Of a DNA stretch of 64,000 nucleotides, positions 45,431-58,300 are shown one piece after another (the first letter of the stretch is position 1; the number at the start of each line of letters is the position of its first letter). The DNA is taken from the NCBI RefSeq assembly GCF_000321225.1, contig NW_004450460.1, positions 2,050,222-2,114,221 of the forward strand, read 5' to 3'. Origin of the DNA: Odobenus rosmarus divergens (lineage: Eukaryota > Chordata > Mammalia > Carnivora > Odobenidae). Below the pieces are notes generated by a model. The model saw nothing but the letters and a program-made list of their open reading frames with translations. It did not search any database and was not told where the DNA came from. The position numbers and the translations under genes are program-made.

Positions 45431-48400
45431 CCCAACCTTTCCCTCTGTCTGCACGCCCAGCCCCTCCCGGGGACAGAGGCGGCACAAAGATGCGTTTCTT
45501 CACCAGCTCCTTCCAGTGACCCCACACAGGCAGTGTTGGGCTTTCAGGCCGACGTCCCACTGGGGGCACAGGAAACTGCTCCCCACCCCAGGGAGGCCAG
45601 AGCCTGGCCACAGGGTCTTCTTGGGAGCTCGGAGCTGCGTGACTGTGCCGGCTCCAGGGCCCCGTGTCCCTGCAAGGCCACGTCCTTGTTATGACGCAGC
45701 CTGGCCCACGCTCTGTTTGTGGGGCCTCAGGCTCCTGAGGCCTCCAAAGCCCGGGGGACTTTCTGGAACCAGCCGAGGCCCAGCCTGGGAATCAGTGTGG
45801 GGTTCTCTCGAGCGCTCCTCCAAGCTCCCATCTCCTATCCCTTGCTTCCAAGGGGACCCCAGGCTCTCGGAGGAAACGGACCCCAGCACTTTGGAGAGGC
45901 CCCGGGTCACGGGGCAGGGGCTCTCCACGGGCAAAGGGGGAGGGAGGATTGAGCCAGATGTCCAACGTGGGCTGCAGCCGCGGGGTCCCTCCCCCAGGAA
46001 ACACTGCTCTGATGGAGGGACTTGGGGGGCAGCGGGGAGGGGGCGAGACACACTGGTTCCGGAGCTGCCCGTCCAGGGTCACACTCAGCTCGGCTCCTCT
46101 CTCACATCACAGGCCCTGGCATGGGGGACATGACAGGGGCTGCCTCTGAGCCATTTCGCTGCTAGCTGGCAGGGCAGATGGTGAGCAGGAGCGGGTGTCT
46201 GGGGAAGGCGATGTTTGATGGTGCCTCTTTTTGGGGGAACCACAGACAGCACTGTCCACGTCTTCAGCCACCCCCGTGCATCCCCTGCTGCCGCCACTTG
46301 GGCCATCAGCCACAGCGGCCTTGGGTCCGTGACTCCTTCCCTGCCCGGGTCTTGTGCATGGGGTCCTCCCTGCTGACCGCCGTCTCCCGCTTCCCCTCAT
46401 CCCTACGTGATGTCCCTTCCCTGGGGAGGCCTTCCCCAGGCGGGCTGCTCCTCACCATCTTGGGGATCTCCATCCCCGTGGCTTGCCAGGCAAAGGTGGC
46501 TTGAGCCAGGGTGGGGGCGGGGCTGTTCAGGGCCACGGCATCCCCGGCAGTGGTTACTCCCCTGCCCAGCTGGTTTCAGCTCCCCAGAAAGCCCCCTGGG
46601 CCAGCCCCCCCAATCACCTGCTCCCTTCTTCCAGCCCCCAGGACAAGGTGGGTGGCAGGGGGCCACACTCACTTGGGGTTTCTGTGCTGTTTACTCAGAT
46701 ACCACCACCTCCATGGCACCTCTCCGGGGTGCCTTGTACTGCACCCCACGTCCTGAGAGGCCACGCAAGGCAGGGCCTGCTCTCCCTCGCCCCTGCTTCT
46801 ACCAAGAGGCCCTGCTCTTAGCAGGAGCTTGGGCCCCGGGGGGGGGCCCTTCAGCTTGCTGTGGGTTGCCCTGAACTGCACCAAATTGGAGGGACCTGAG
46901 TGTCCCGAGCTCCGTGGGCGCTGAGGCGCCAAGAAGCAAGCTGGGTGGGAGTGCAGTGGATTGGAGCTACGCGGAGCCGGGTTAAGTTGGGAAGTTGCAG
47001 TGAGTAGCTCGTTAGTCTGATCTGTGTTGGGTGGTCTCAGGGAGCCTAGTAGGAAGCCCCGATCTTGGGGAAACAGAGAAGTAGTTCCTTTCCCTTGGTT
47101 CTGGGACATGTTGAGACGAGTTCCCTTTGCCAAATCTGTTTCGGTCACCTGTCCCGAGGTCCTCGAGGAATTTCACTGCCAACCAGGGACCAGCATGGGA
47201 TTGCTCTGATTTCTGGATCATCGGTATGAAAACAATCTTACAACGGCCTCAGAACCATACGCGTGTGGTTACTCGTGATGCAGCAATCTGAGGGGACGGG
47301 ACGGCACGTCACCTTGCACCCAGAGCACATACAGCTCACGTTGTATCTGTCTGGGCATGTCAGGAGGGGCCCACAGGCCACCCCAGAGTCTGGATCTCAC
47401 TGGGCAGGCAATAGGGAGCCATGGCAGGATTTGTGGCAGGGGGGGCGGGTGCTAATAGATCTGCAGTCTGTCAATTTGTCTCTTGGCCCAGGAAGCCCCC
47501 CGTGGCAGCCTTGCTGTGGGGGACCGGTTGGAAGGGAGAGGCTCAGCCAGACTGGGGAGTTAGGAGACCTCTGTATCTGCTCGGAGAGGGAGGAGGCCTA
47601 CGGCAGCCACATTCCTGAGGCTGCCTGCCTGGGGGCCCTGAGCCCCCCAAGGAAGAACCCCAAAGAAGGCCGTGCCCTGGGCAAAGCCCAGAGGGCTGGA
47701 GCTGTCCCCCCTCCTTCCCTGTCCTCCAGAGAAGCACCCAGCACCTCCGTGTGCCTCCCCCAGCTCCCGCTCTCAGGAGTGGCCTGGGACACTCTCCACA
47801 CCCTTATGTTCACAGGATGGAGCACCCACCACCACCACCACCTAGGTTTAGAACATTCTCGTCACCCCCAAAAGCAGCCCTGCGCCCCTGCACAGTCACT
47901 CCCCCTCTCCCCTGCGGAGAAAACACTAACCGGCTTCCTGTCTTCAGAACCTTTCACCCAGTCTGTGTCCTCTCGCTTCATGGGATGTTCTTGAGGTTCA
48001 CATGTGTCGTGGCAGGAATCGGGGGCAGGGGGAGCAGGGAGGTCTGTGGACCCTCGGGCACAAGAGGAGGTAAAACTGAATGACCTGCAGCCCCAAACCA
48101 GGACGTCCAGCTGCGGGGAGCTGTTCACCTGGGGGACACTCGGCTTTGTACTAGGGCTGTGTGTTCAACCTGAGCCCTAGCTCGGCAGCTCGGTTTCCAC
48201 GGGCATCCTGAGCGCATGAGGTGGCAGGTGCTAACCACCACTGGTCCCGTTCCTGAGCCAGACCCGAGTCTCGAGGCCAGAGCCCCGTGGCAGGCTTTCT
48301 CGGCCCACAGAGAGGGGAGCCACAAGTTCAGGCCTTCCCACCCTGGACATGGGGGCTGTGGGGGATCTGTGGGCTTCTCGAGCCAGGGCTCATCACCCGC

Positions 48401-49264
48401 TCCCACCCGGGCTCAGGCCGCACTGGGCATGGGGAGCAGTGCAGGCCACACAGCCTCAGCCCTGGCGCTGGGTGTGAGACGCAGTGACATCGGGTTCCTG
48501 CGGCGTTTGGCACTGCGGGGTGTGCGGGGTAGGAACACGGGCTGGGCTCTGGCTAGGGAGGAAGGTGAGGGGCGCCTGCCATGTGTACAAGAGGATGGAA
48601 TGGGTTTGAGGACGTTGGGGTGGGCCGTGGTGGGAGGAGGGTCTGCAGGGAGAGCGCAGCAGCTAGCCCCCACCTCGCCTGGCTGGGCCCTCTCCCCCTG
48701 GGGCGGCTCTGCCCGGAGGTAGTCACGGTGGGCTGGGTCCGGAGCAAGCACGGGTCAGCTCTGGGGCGGCAGAAGACAGGTGCAGTGTCTCGGTTGCCCC
48801 CTATTTCACCTGACCTCAGAGCACAGTGGCTTCTCTGACCTAGGCAGGGCCATGCCCGGGGAGACTGCTGGTTCCAATTACCAGGATTGCACAACCATGG
48901 CCCACGGGGTGCTATTTGTGAAGTCACCTGACTGGGCTGCAGACTTTCCCGCCTGTACCCAGAGCCGCAGGCTGGAGCTGCCCCAGGAGGGCAGGTCACG
49001 GGTCGGGGGGAGACTGCAGGGCCCAGGTGGATGGCACGTGGACACAGAGCCCGGCACAGGCTGGGGGCAGCCTGGACACCCAGCCCCTCAGATGGGAACC
49101 TGAGCCTGGCAGGAGTGTGACCCGGCTCCCCTGGGGAGAGACCCTTGTCCCTCAAGCCAAGTCCCACCAGCAGCCTGAGCGGTGGGGCGTGGCGGGGGGG
49201 GGTTCCCCTGGGAGTCCCAGATCGAAGGGAAGCCAGGCCATGAGGAGGGGCCGCCCTGCTGTGG
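45431..49264. other. Intron sequence without a gene
   Basis: GC-rich unique sequence. A weak L2-like antisense piece lies near 47400-47465 (GGGAGCCATGGCAGGATTTG). A short CAC triplet run lies near 47826-47842. No exon recognised. Confidence 0.5.
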
Positions 49265-49495
49265 CGGTTAAGGGTCAGGGGTGCCACACACTTGGGTACA
49301 AGACTTGGCACTACTGCCAACTGAGAGACTTGTCCCCCTGGTTGGTTCCATCCTCTGTCAGATGAGGATGAGGCTGACCACTGCCTCCCAGGTTCATCCT
49401 GAGGTTGAAATCAGTGAGGGTTTGGAAAGCATGGAGCGCAGTGCCCACCTGATGCCACGTAGGATGGTGGCAGGTGCTTGGTCAGTAGGCATTCT
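49265..49495 (+). mobile_element. MIR SINE, near full length
   Basis: Order of MIR is kept: TACAAGACTTGGCACTACTG, CCAACTGAGAGACTTG, TCCTCTGTCAGATGAGGAT, CTGAGGTTGAAATCAGTGAG, AAGCATGGAGCGCAGTGCCC and AGGTGCTTGGTCAGTAGGC. Confidence 0.75.
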
Positions 49496-50189
49496 GGCCT
49501 GGGAATGAGAGGCAGACCGTGGAGGAAGGAGAAAGGAGGGGGACAAGCAAAGCCGGATGCATAGGTTTTATTTCATAAAGAGGGCAACCCCTTTGGACTG
49601 ATTATAAAGTATTGAAAATGGGCGTATGGGATGTAGAGAGAATAGAGCCTTTTCCTCCACCTGGCCCTCCAGCTTTTTGGAAACTTTCCATCTAAGTCCC
49701 CGTCCCCAGGCTTGTGTGGAATGCTTCTCAGTGATTTGGCACCCCCAGCCTCTGGGGGGTTCCAGGGACGTGCCCGGCTCTGGGACCCATAGGAAGCGGG
49801 TGGTCTTGCCTTCAGTGTGGCAATGCCAGGAAACCAACACAGGACTAGATGTGACTGACCATGAGGCAGGTGTTCTTAGAGCTTGAACTGAGGGGTCCCT
49901 CCTCCCAGACCCCTCAGGCCTCTGATGGGAAGGCGACAGCAGCCTGCTACCTCCCACACCATCCCCAAGCCCCTTCCTTTGGAGACACCTAAAAGAGAGA
50001 GTCCCCAGAGTCAGCCACTTTTCGGGGGTGGGAGAACAAGGGCCCTGGGAGACTTGAAGGCTGGTTAACAGAGATGCTCCTACAGCCTCAGCGAGGGGTC
50101 CTTGAGTGTAGACCTTCAGGGACAGTCAGCACAGGGCTGGGCCTCAGGCCGCACCAAGAACATCAGCCCGTCTCAGACAAGGGTGGCCC

Positions 50190-50870
50190 CCTGCTCTCTG
50201 CTTCAGTCATTTCTATTCATTGCTATGATTCCCTCCCCTCTGCTTGCTTTGGGTTTAATTTGCTCTTCTTTTTCTAGTTTTCAGGTAGCAACTGAGATCA
50301 CTGCTTTGAGACCTCCCCTTTCTGTTAATGTAATCATGGAACACTATAAATTTCCCTCTAAGAACTGCTTTAGCTGCGTCCCTCAAATTTTGATATATTG
50401 TGTTTTCATTTTTTGTTCAGTTTCAGATGTTTGCGTATGGCTGGGAAGAACCATCCTGCGAAAGTGTGGTAGAATTTGGGATAAGGCCACCTGGGCCTGA
50501 TATGGTCCCTTTTGCCTTATAAGGTAACATAGTCACAGGAAGGTCTTTAACCACCCCTTTGATACCTTTAGTAGTTGCAAGCTTGGTTGAGACGTTTTAT
50601 CCCATCTTTATTCAGTTCTAGGGAGTTCGAATTTTTTCTAAGAATGTGCCCAGTTCTATCTAGGTTTTCCAAAATTGTTGGCATATAGTTGTTGAGAATA
50701 TTCTTCTATTACCAGTTTTATCCCTGTTTGGAGTCATTTCTAACTTTCTTTTGTACCATTTTTATTTGCATCTTGTCTCAGTCAATCTCACCAGAGCCTT
50801 GTCTGTTTTGTTAGTTTTTTAAAGAACCAAGTTCTGCTATATTTAGAGATTCTCCAGTAAGACTTTCATG
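50190..50870 (-). mobile_element. L1 LINE ORF2 fragment, antisense, with foreign 37-bp patch
   Basis: TAAGAACTGCTTTAGCTGCG, AAATTTTGATATATTGTG, GTTGGCATATAGTTGTTGAG and AAAGAACCAAGTTCTGC are reverse-complemented L1 ORF2. At 50503-50539 the L1 sequence is interrupted by a segment that belongs to an MLT1 LTR (see findings). Confidence 0.85.
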
Positions 50871-50874
50871 AGGG

Positions 50875-51060
50875 GAAAGAGATACCATACTCAAGATAAG
50901 ACACTCCACATTATAAAGATGTCAATGCATTTCTTCCTTCTTGATTGATAGATTTACTCTAATTCCAGTAAAAACCCCAACAGGTTTTCTTGTGGGACTT
51001 ACCATGATGAGTCTAAAATGTCTGTGGAAAAGCTCAGAGCCGAGGGGAGCAAAGACCTTC
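50875..51060 (+). mobile_element. L1 LINE ORF2 fragment, sense
   Basis: GATGTCAATGCATTTCTTCC, GATTGATAGATTTACTCTAA, CAGTAAAAACCCCAACAGG and GAGTCTAAAATGTCTGTGG follow L1 ORF2 in the sense direction, immediately beside the antisense piece. The inverted pair may be one 5'-inverted (twin-primed) insertion. Confidence 0.6.
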
Positions 51061-51483
51061 TCAAGGCCTTGTTGCAGGAAAAATCTTTCTCTCCTGATGT
51101 CAGGACTTGGTGTGAGGCTGGGCTGTGGGTGCGAGAGTCGACACTCAGCCCTGGGGGATGGAGCAGGGGGCCCGAGTGGTAGGCTCTGGGTTGTGCCACT
51201 GGCACCTCGGGGCACTGTAATACGTGGCAATCCACAAGGGAAGAGGTGAAGGGCCCTGCCTCACACCGTATACAACAACTCAGATACAAGCCTTACGACT
51301 CTCAGAACACGCAGGTTACTTAGTAACTTCCGAATCTGGGCATTCAGAACTCTTTCTTGTACAAGACCCCAACACGTTGGCTAGGACAGAGGAATACTGA
51401 TAAAGTTGTTGCTAGAAAATAAGAGCTCCAGTTCCTCAAAAGGCACCTGAAAGACAGGGAGGTGATCTGAAACTAGGATTTGC

Positions 51484-51932
51484 ATTTGTTTTCTGGTGTT
51501 GCTGCAACCAGTTACCTCAAACCTAGTGGCTTAAGGCAACCCACGCTGATGGTCTCTGGGTCCCATAGATCAGAAGTCGGACACAGTCTGACGGGTCTAA
51601 GAGGCATCACAGGGCTGGTTCCTCCTGGCGGCCCTCACAGGAAAGCCGTCGCCGGGCCTCGCCCAGCTTTGGGGGCACGTACCACCGTCAGCTCGCAGCC
51701 CCGTCCTCCTCCACAGGACGCTGCCACTGTCTGGCCACAGCTGCGAAAGCTTCTCCACTTCTAAGGATTCTAGCATCTCCTGAGCCCCAACGGAGAACCC
51801 AGAATAATCTGCGCATCTCACGGTGCTTACTCTTAATCACATCTGTGGTCCCTTTTGCCTTATAAGGTAACATTGTCACAGGTTCTAGGGTTAGGACATC
51901 TTTCGGAGAGCCTTTTTCTGCCTGCCACAGGA
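51484..51932 (-). mobile_element. MLT1-type LTR (ERVL-MaLR), antisense
   Basis: GTTTTCTGGTGTTGCTGCAA, ACCTAGTGGCTTAAGGCAAC, then TCTTAATCACATCTGTGG, GCCTTATAAGGTAAC, and the closing TTAGGACATCTTTCGGAG. This is an inverted LTR with both ends recognisable. The GCCTTATAAGGTAAC part is native to the family and is the probable donor for the patch at 50503. Confidence 0.82.
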
Positions 51933-51969
51933 GCAGGTATTCCCCACACATAAACTGACAAACTGCTGG

Positions 51970-52157
51970 GGGTGGGCTGCGTGGGGGGCTCAGTGGGTTA
52001 AGCGGCTGCCTTCGGCTCAGGTCATGATCCCAGGGTCCTGGGATCGAGTCCCACATTGGGCTCCCTGCTCAGCGGGGAGTCTGCTTCTCCCTCTCCCACT
52101 GTGCTCTCTCTCTTTCTCTCTCAAATGGATAAATAAAATCTAAAAAAAAAAAAAAAA
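51970..52157 (+). mobile_element. CAN-type SINE (tRNA-Lys-derived, carnivore)
   Basis: Opens with GGGGGGCTCAGTGGGTTAAG, continues with GGCTCAGGTCATGATCCCAG, GGTCCTGGGATCGAGTCCC, a CT-rich segment and AATAAAATC, then A16 at 52142-52157. The RNA polymerase III A/B-box region is recognisable. This family is specific to Carnivora. Target-site duplication is not clear. Confidence 0.95.
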
Positions 52158-52166
52158 GCAAAGAAC

Positions 52167-52203
52167 TGGTAGGTAGGTAGGTAGGTAGGTGGTAGGTAGG
52201 TAG
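52167..52203. repeat. (TAGG)n microsatellite
   Basis: About nine TAGG units in two blocks, separated by one short unit, just downstream of the SINE A-tail. Confidence 0.95.
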
Positions 52204-53165
52204 AAACTATATAGACAACTTACATCTAACTCATCAAGAGCCCAAGTAGCAAAACAGAAAAACGGTCCAGAGACGTGCTCAGCCTTCCCGGGGGAGGAAG
52301 CGCCTGGAGCCAGTTGGAGCCTGAAGGCCCTATTCACACTCATTTTGTTGGCGTGAGTGATGAAGGCTGATCATTGGGGGAGCAGCTGGGCTGTGGGGCA
52401 CAGGGTCTCCCACACTGCTGGGGGCGTGCACGGCGAGACCACCGCTTTGAGGGACGGTGTAGCATCACCTACCAAATTCGAATCCGCACAGCCGATGACC
52501 CAGCAGTCGCGTGCCTGCCTGGGTGACACCAGAGGAAACGCCAGTCCATGCCTAGCCCAAAAGGGTAGTCGAGTGTTGCCACGGCGCTCTCCACGAGCCC
52601 AACGCCTGGCCTCCAGCCACGCACCTGTCGCAGGAGGAGTGCGAAGGAACTCGGAATATCCACACGACGGAGTATTTTCCGTCATTCCCAACAAATGAAC
52701 CAGAATGACATAGAGCCGTGTGGCTCTTGGCAACATCATACCAAGGAAAAGCATAATGCGTTTTTATGAGGTCTAAGTCACTAAAATAAAAAATATATGC
52801 CTGGGAGGGGGACTACATGTAGATTTGATAAAAATGACATCAACAGGAAAGCAAGAATGTGAGGAACACAGATTTGGGAGGATGGTCACCCAGGGTGCTG
52901 AGGCTGGAGGATGAATGAGCTGGGGGCCGTCAGGGTCTAGCTTTTATCTTGAGCGGTGGGTTCCTGGGGTTTTTTTATATTATTAAAAAAACCCACAACT
53001 AATTATGCAACAGTGTATAAAAAAATGAAACACCACAACCAAGTGATAAGCCAAGCTGGTTCAACATTCAAAAATCAATTAATGGAACGCCATCACATCA
53101 ATAGGCTAAAGAAGAAAAATCATACCCTATCAAGTAACGGGAAAAAAAGCAAAGCACAAAATCCA
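52204..53165 (+). mobile_element. L1 LINE fragments, sense, decayed
   Basis: The 52640-52760 part (CGGAATATCCACACGACGG, AACATCATACCAAGGAAAAG) looks like the 3' end of L1 ORF2 in the sense direction. The 53040-53130 part (GGTTCAACATTCAAAAATCA, CATCACATCAATAGGCTAAA) is an earlier ORF2 segment, so at least two pieces are present or one is rearranged. The 52300-52500 stretch is uncertain. Confidence 0.6.
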
Positions 53166-55315
53166 GCACCCACCCAGTCCTTGTCTCCGTAGGAGTGAGG
53201 GGTTCTCCTCTCTCAGGGCAGAGAGGAGGGGGTGTGTGGCATCACCCTGCCCCCACCCAAGACCCTGGCCCTCCGGCCTTCCCAAAGCCGGATGGGGTGG
53301 CCAGATGGGTCCACCCTCCCCTCAGCAGGTGGGGCGGTCTGGAGGACGGCTCAGCCCAGGCAGGTGGGCACCCACCCTGCAGCCTCAGCACCTCGAGGGG
53401 ACCGGGGCCCAAGGGTCTCCTGCAGGGGTCTCCAGGTCTGCATCCTGTCACCTGTCCCACCTGCCTGTTCCTGTGTCAGAGGCACCAGAAACAGGCCTGC
53501 GGCCACCACCTTCTCAGGCCAGATGCAGCACAGAGAGAAGAGAAAACCCTCCTCACACGGAGCCAGACAGACCTGTCCCTTACAGACCAAGGAGTCCTTT
53601 GCTTCCAGCAGGGAGGCCGGCAGGCAGGGCTGTCCCCAGTGCGGGAGGCAGCCCAGAGTAGGCCTGAGCGGAGCTGGGCCAGACCCTGGCACCCCAGCCC
53701 CAGCTTTCTGCCGGCCTGGCCGGTGCTGCTTGGTCACAAAGGCCATGACTTTGTTCTGCAGAGCTGGCCGAGGTGAGCAGCTTTGAGAAGCCGCTGGAGC
53801 GGTCACTGGCCACGGTCTTTTGTTTGAGTGAAGCAGGATCTGAGGAGCCCTGAGCATTCTCCCGGGACCCTAGGCCGTGGCCAGGCTGTGGCAGTCGCGG
53901 CTAGTGGGGGACCCTTCACGCAGAGGTGTCCGTAAAGCCCCAGCCCTCCACCTGCCCCCACGTCATTGCAGGTGATTGAAAAGAGTCAGGGACATGAGGC
54001 CAGGGTGACATCCCCTGCCGTCTCAGGCCTGGGTGAGGGCTTTGTGAGGCCAGCACCCGCCCCCCAGAGGGGGAATCTCTGCGACCGGGGGCCTCCCAGA
54101 GCCCGAGTCAGCTCCGCCTCCAAGCCCTGCTCGCAGGTGCGCGAGTGCGCAAGTGCGTATGTGAGTTTGTGCATAAGCTGCTGCCCCCTCCTGCACAGAA
54201 GTGTGCTATTAACACTTGACACGGCGCTGCGGTCGGAACAGAAGCTGGGACCGGCCTCTGCGCCCGCCGCTCCATGTCCCGCTGCCCCCGGGCTCACCCA
54301 CTCTGTCCTGGGGAGCACCCACAGCACCTGGGGCAGAAAGCCAGGGAAGGCTGGGGCGTCCGATGGGCTCGTCTCGGGCGATACAGAGCCGGCCCCGCAA
54401 CTAGCCAGCATCACCCGCAGATCAGAGGGCCGCCCGGCACGGGGGGCTGGGTGGGGGGCGGGCGGGGACCCAGCTGCTGGTGGTCCCTCCCTCAGGCTCT
54501 GCCCGTCCCCGCCCAGGCTGCCCACACCGGAGCAGGCAGAACCCTGTGCCCAGGCAAGGCTAAGGTCCCCTCAGAGCCTGAAGGTTCCCCGGAGCTGCCC
54601 CACAGCCATCCTATCCCTGCTGTGCTATCAGCACCTAGGCGGAACAGACATCGCCCGCCAGCCCGGTTCCACAGTCCCCAGGCCCAGCACCCCCAGTCTG
54701 CTGGCCTTCCCTCCACCTGCTGGCTGGGAGCTCGGCCCCAGAGGCCTTCCAGCCTGGCCATTTGGTTTGGGGCTGACCATGGGCCCTGCACCCCGTAGGG
54801 GCTGGAAGATGCCTGGGGAGGGGGGAGAAGGAAGGACAAAGGCTCTACGTGCATCTGAGCCTCAGTCTTCACAAGGGCCCACACCTGAACGACCCTAAGA
54901 AGACGGCTTATCCTTCTCCATGCGTCCAGGAAGATTCCTCAGGCTTATCCATGCAGCACCCCAGCCTCCCTGGTGCAATGAGGCCTTCTATGGCCCCGGG
55001 GATCCCCCTTTTTGGAACTGGAGCCAACTGTGGGCGGGCTGATGGCTGCAGGCTGGCCAGCCTGACAGCTGGGGTGCAGCCAAGAGCTTCAGAGCCCCAT
55101 CGCCCTCAGCTGGGTGTCCTCCCCTGCCCATGGGGTGCCACGCCCTCTCTCTGCTGAGGCCACAAGAACCGCCTGGACTTTATAGGGCCCCTTTCCCAGC
55201 TGGAACCCCATGGTGGCACAGAGGGTCTTGCCCGGAGACCAGGTACCCACCCGCAGGGGTTTACCAGCTAGCCCCAGTGGCCAGGGCGGGGTCCTCTGTG
55301 GGTGTCAGCGGCATG
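53166..55315. other. GC-rich intron sequence without a gene
   Basis: Island of GC-rich unique sequence inside the L1-rich zone. It carries a 310-codon open frame (53966-54898) with low-complexity Pro/Arg/Gly/Ser content and no family resemblance, judged as chance. Confidence 0.5.
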
Positions 55316-55317
55316 TT

Positions 55318-58300
55318 CTTTTATAGCGCCGTATGATACTCCCTTACAGGAGCAAACCACCATCTGCTTCTCTGTGCTGCTGTAGACGTTTGTCTTTGAG
55401 TTTTATTTTCTGTGAGTAAAGCTGCTGTAAACATTCTGGTACTGCCTTTTGGCGGACAGGTGCACTGATTTCTCTGGGGTGTGTATCTGGAAGGACAGAT
55501 GCTGGGCCAGGACATGGGCCCATCCAGGGCTACTGCCAGGCCTGGTGGTCACACCAGCCCACGCTCCCACCAGCAGCACAGGTGGGTCCGTTAGGCCCCA
55601 TCATCTCTAAAGCTCGACATTGTCGGTCTTTTTCATTCCGGGCCACGGTAGCAAGCGCATGCAAGTGCTTCATTCTGGTTCTGATCAGCATTTCCTCGAT
55701 GAGTAATGGTGTTGAGCACCGGTTCATGGGCATGTGGACATCCCTTGTTGGTGAGGTGCCCGTTCAAATCTTTGTTCTATTTTTTTTTAATCATGTGGTC
55801 TTTTCCTTATTGGTTTATAGGAATTCTAGATATATTCTGGATACAAGTCCTTTCCCAGAAAATGTCCTTTCCTAGCCTGTAAAGTGTCTGTTCATTCTCT
55901 TAATGATGTCTTTCGATGGAAAGAAACTCTTTACTTTAAGGAAGCCCCATTTGTCACATATTTCTCTTTTATAGATAGTGCTTCTTGAATTTTGTTAAAT
56001 CATGGCCTTTCCCAAGGTCACGGAGATGCTCTGCTGTTCTGTTCTCCAGGCTTGATTGCCTTTGCCTTCCTATAGGTCTCTGCCCTCACTGGAATTACTT
56101 TTGTAACTGGTGTGTAGCAGAGATCCATAGCTCATGTTTTTTTCATTTGGATGTCCAATTTGTCCCAGGGCTATTTATTGAAAAGAACATTCTTTCCCCA
56201 GTGGACTGAAACAGTGCCTTGGTCATAAACCAGGTGACCACGCATATGAGCATTTTCACCTTTGGATGTTCCATTCTTTTCCACTGAAGCATTCATCAAT
56301 CTAATCTAGTGCCACTTTATTAATAGTGCAACCTAAGACCACCTCCAGTGATACCCAGTGTTCATCCCTGACGCTTGACAGTGAGCCTTGAACTCTGTTG
56401 TGTGCATCCTCCAACTTTGTTCTTCAAAATCGTCTTGTCTGCTCTTGGTTCTTCACTTTTCCATAAATATTTTAGAATCAGCTTAAAATTCCCCCCCCAA
56501 AAAAATATTTAAAAAGAAAAGCATTCAGAGACTGATTGGAGTCACATTGAATCCATACCTCAAAATTAGCACCTACAAATATTAAAACTTCCAACTCATA
56601 AACATTATATCCTGAATTAATTTAGGGCTTCTTTCCTTTTTTTTCACTAATGTTTGGTTCTTTTCTGTGTAGAGACCTTGCTTGTCTCCAGTAGATTTAT
56701 TCTCAGGCATTTTATGGTTTTTGATGCTTCTGTTGTTGGCATCTTTTTGTTTTATTTCCTCATTGTTACTAGCAGATAGACCTACCAGTGATTTTTGTAT
56801 GTTGTCTTTGAAACCGGTGTTCTTGCTAACTTCATTTATCAGTCAAAGAGTTTCTCTGAAGATTCTGAAGATTTTTTTTTAACATCTATGATTACATCAT
56901 TTGCAAGTAACAGTGGTTTTATTTTTACCCTGTCCCGTGATTCTGTCTTTCATTTCCTTTTCCTTCCCTTGACGCACTAGCTGAGACTCTCAGGACAGCA
57001 TCAGGTAGAAAGGGTGACCATGGACAACCCTGCCTTGCTCCCTCTCTCAGAAAGAAGGTGTCCTAGTATTTCACCATTGAGTGTGACGTTCACTCGACTG
57101 GGTCTTGTCTTGTTTTGTGTTTGTATTTGTTTTCCGCATAATAGAGTTCCCTTCTATTCCTGCTTTCCTTAGAGTCGTGTTTCTAATTAGGAAGGGCTCT
57201 TGAGTTTTATCAAATGTTTCTCTGCATCTTTTGCATTGATTATATGTTTCTCCTTAGACTTATTCTGTTGACTTTATTCTGTGATTATAGAACAAATATA
57301 ATTTATTCTTAACTTATTCTGTGGCCAATTATGTGGGTTTATTTTCAGATGCTGACGCAGCCTTGGATAACTGAATTAAACTTCATCGATCACATGTCTT
57401 TATAGACAGCATTGGATTTAGTTTGTTGCTATTACGGGCAGGATATTTGCCTCTATGTTTATGAGAGACATTGGCTGGTGATTTTTATTTCTTGAAATAT
57501 CCTGTCCAGTTTTGATATAAAGGATATGCTGCTTCATAAAAATCCTCCAGAAGATTTATATAAAGCTGGTATTAGTTCTTCCTTAAATGTTTAGAAGAAT
57601 TTACTGGTAAAATCACCTAGACTTAAGGTTTTATTAGTTTGCTTTATGCAAAGATTATTAAAATTCCTAATTTAATTTATGTGATTATGGGAAATTTGGA
57701 TTTTTTATTTCTTCTTGTGTCTGCTTTTATATATTATGTTTAAGGAATTGACATATTTTAACTAAACTATCAAAATTACTTTTGTACATCGTGTCCTCTG
57801 AATAGAGTTTTTAACTCCTGAGTCTGTAAAGAGGTTCTGTTTTTGATGCCTGACATTGGTGATTTGCATCCCCTTATCCCCCAGTCACGCTTGCCAAAAG
57901 TTTGTCAATTTCATTAGTTTCTTCAGAATCAAAATTTGGCTTTGTTGATGTTTTTAATGTAATGTTCATTTTTTATTTCATTGAGTTTTACTGTGTATTA
58001 TCTCTATCTACTTTCTTTGAGTTTGTTATTTTTTTAACATCTTGAAAGAGAGTTTGGCCTCCCTCTTCTCTAATGTATACATTTAAGGTCATAGGTTTTC
58101 TCTAAGCACTTACTTTACTTCATGGTACCTCACCCACTTATTTAGCTGTGATAGGTGACCTTTTTATTATTATCCAATTTAAAATACTTTCTGATTCTTA
58201 CTAGATTTCTTCTTTGACCTTGGGTCATTTAGATTAATTTCTAAAACACTTAAGGATTTTCTAGTTATCTTTTTCTTATTGGTTTTTGTTTAATTTCACT

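Noticed and set aside
52167..52203. TAGG repeat as interstitial telomere
   Set aside because: Telomere repeat is TTAGGG; this is a tetranucleotide microsatellite next to a SINE tail.
53966..54898. 310-codon open frame
   Set aside because: Low-complexity Pro/Ser/Arg/Gly composition from GC-rich DNA, with overlapping open frames on both strands; no domain or splice-supported structure.
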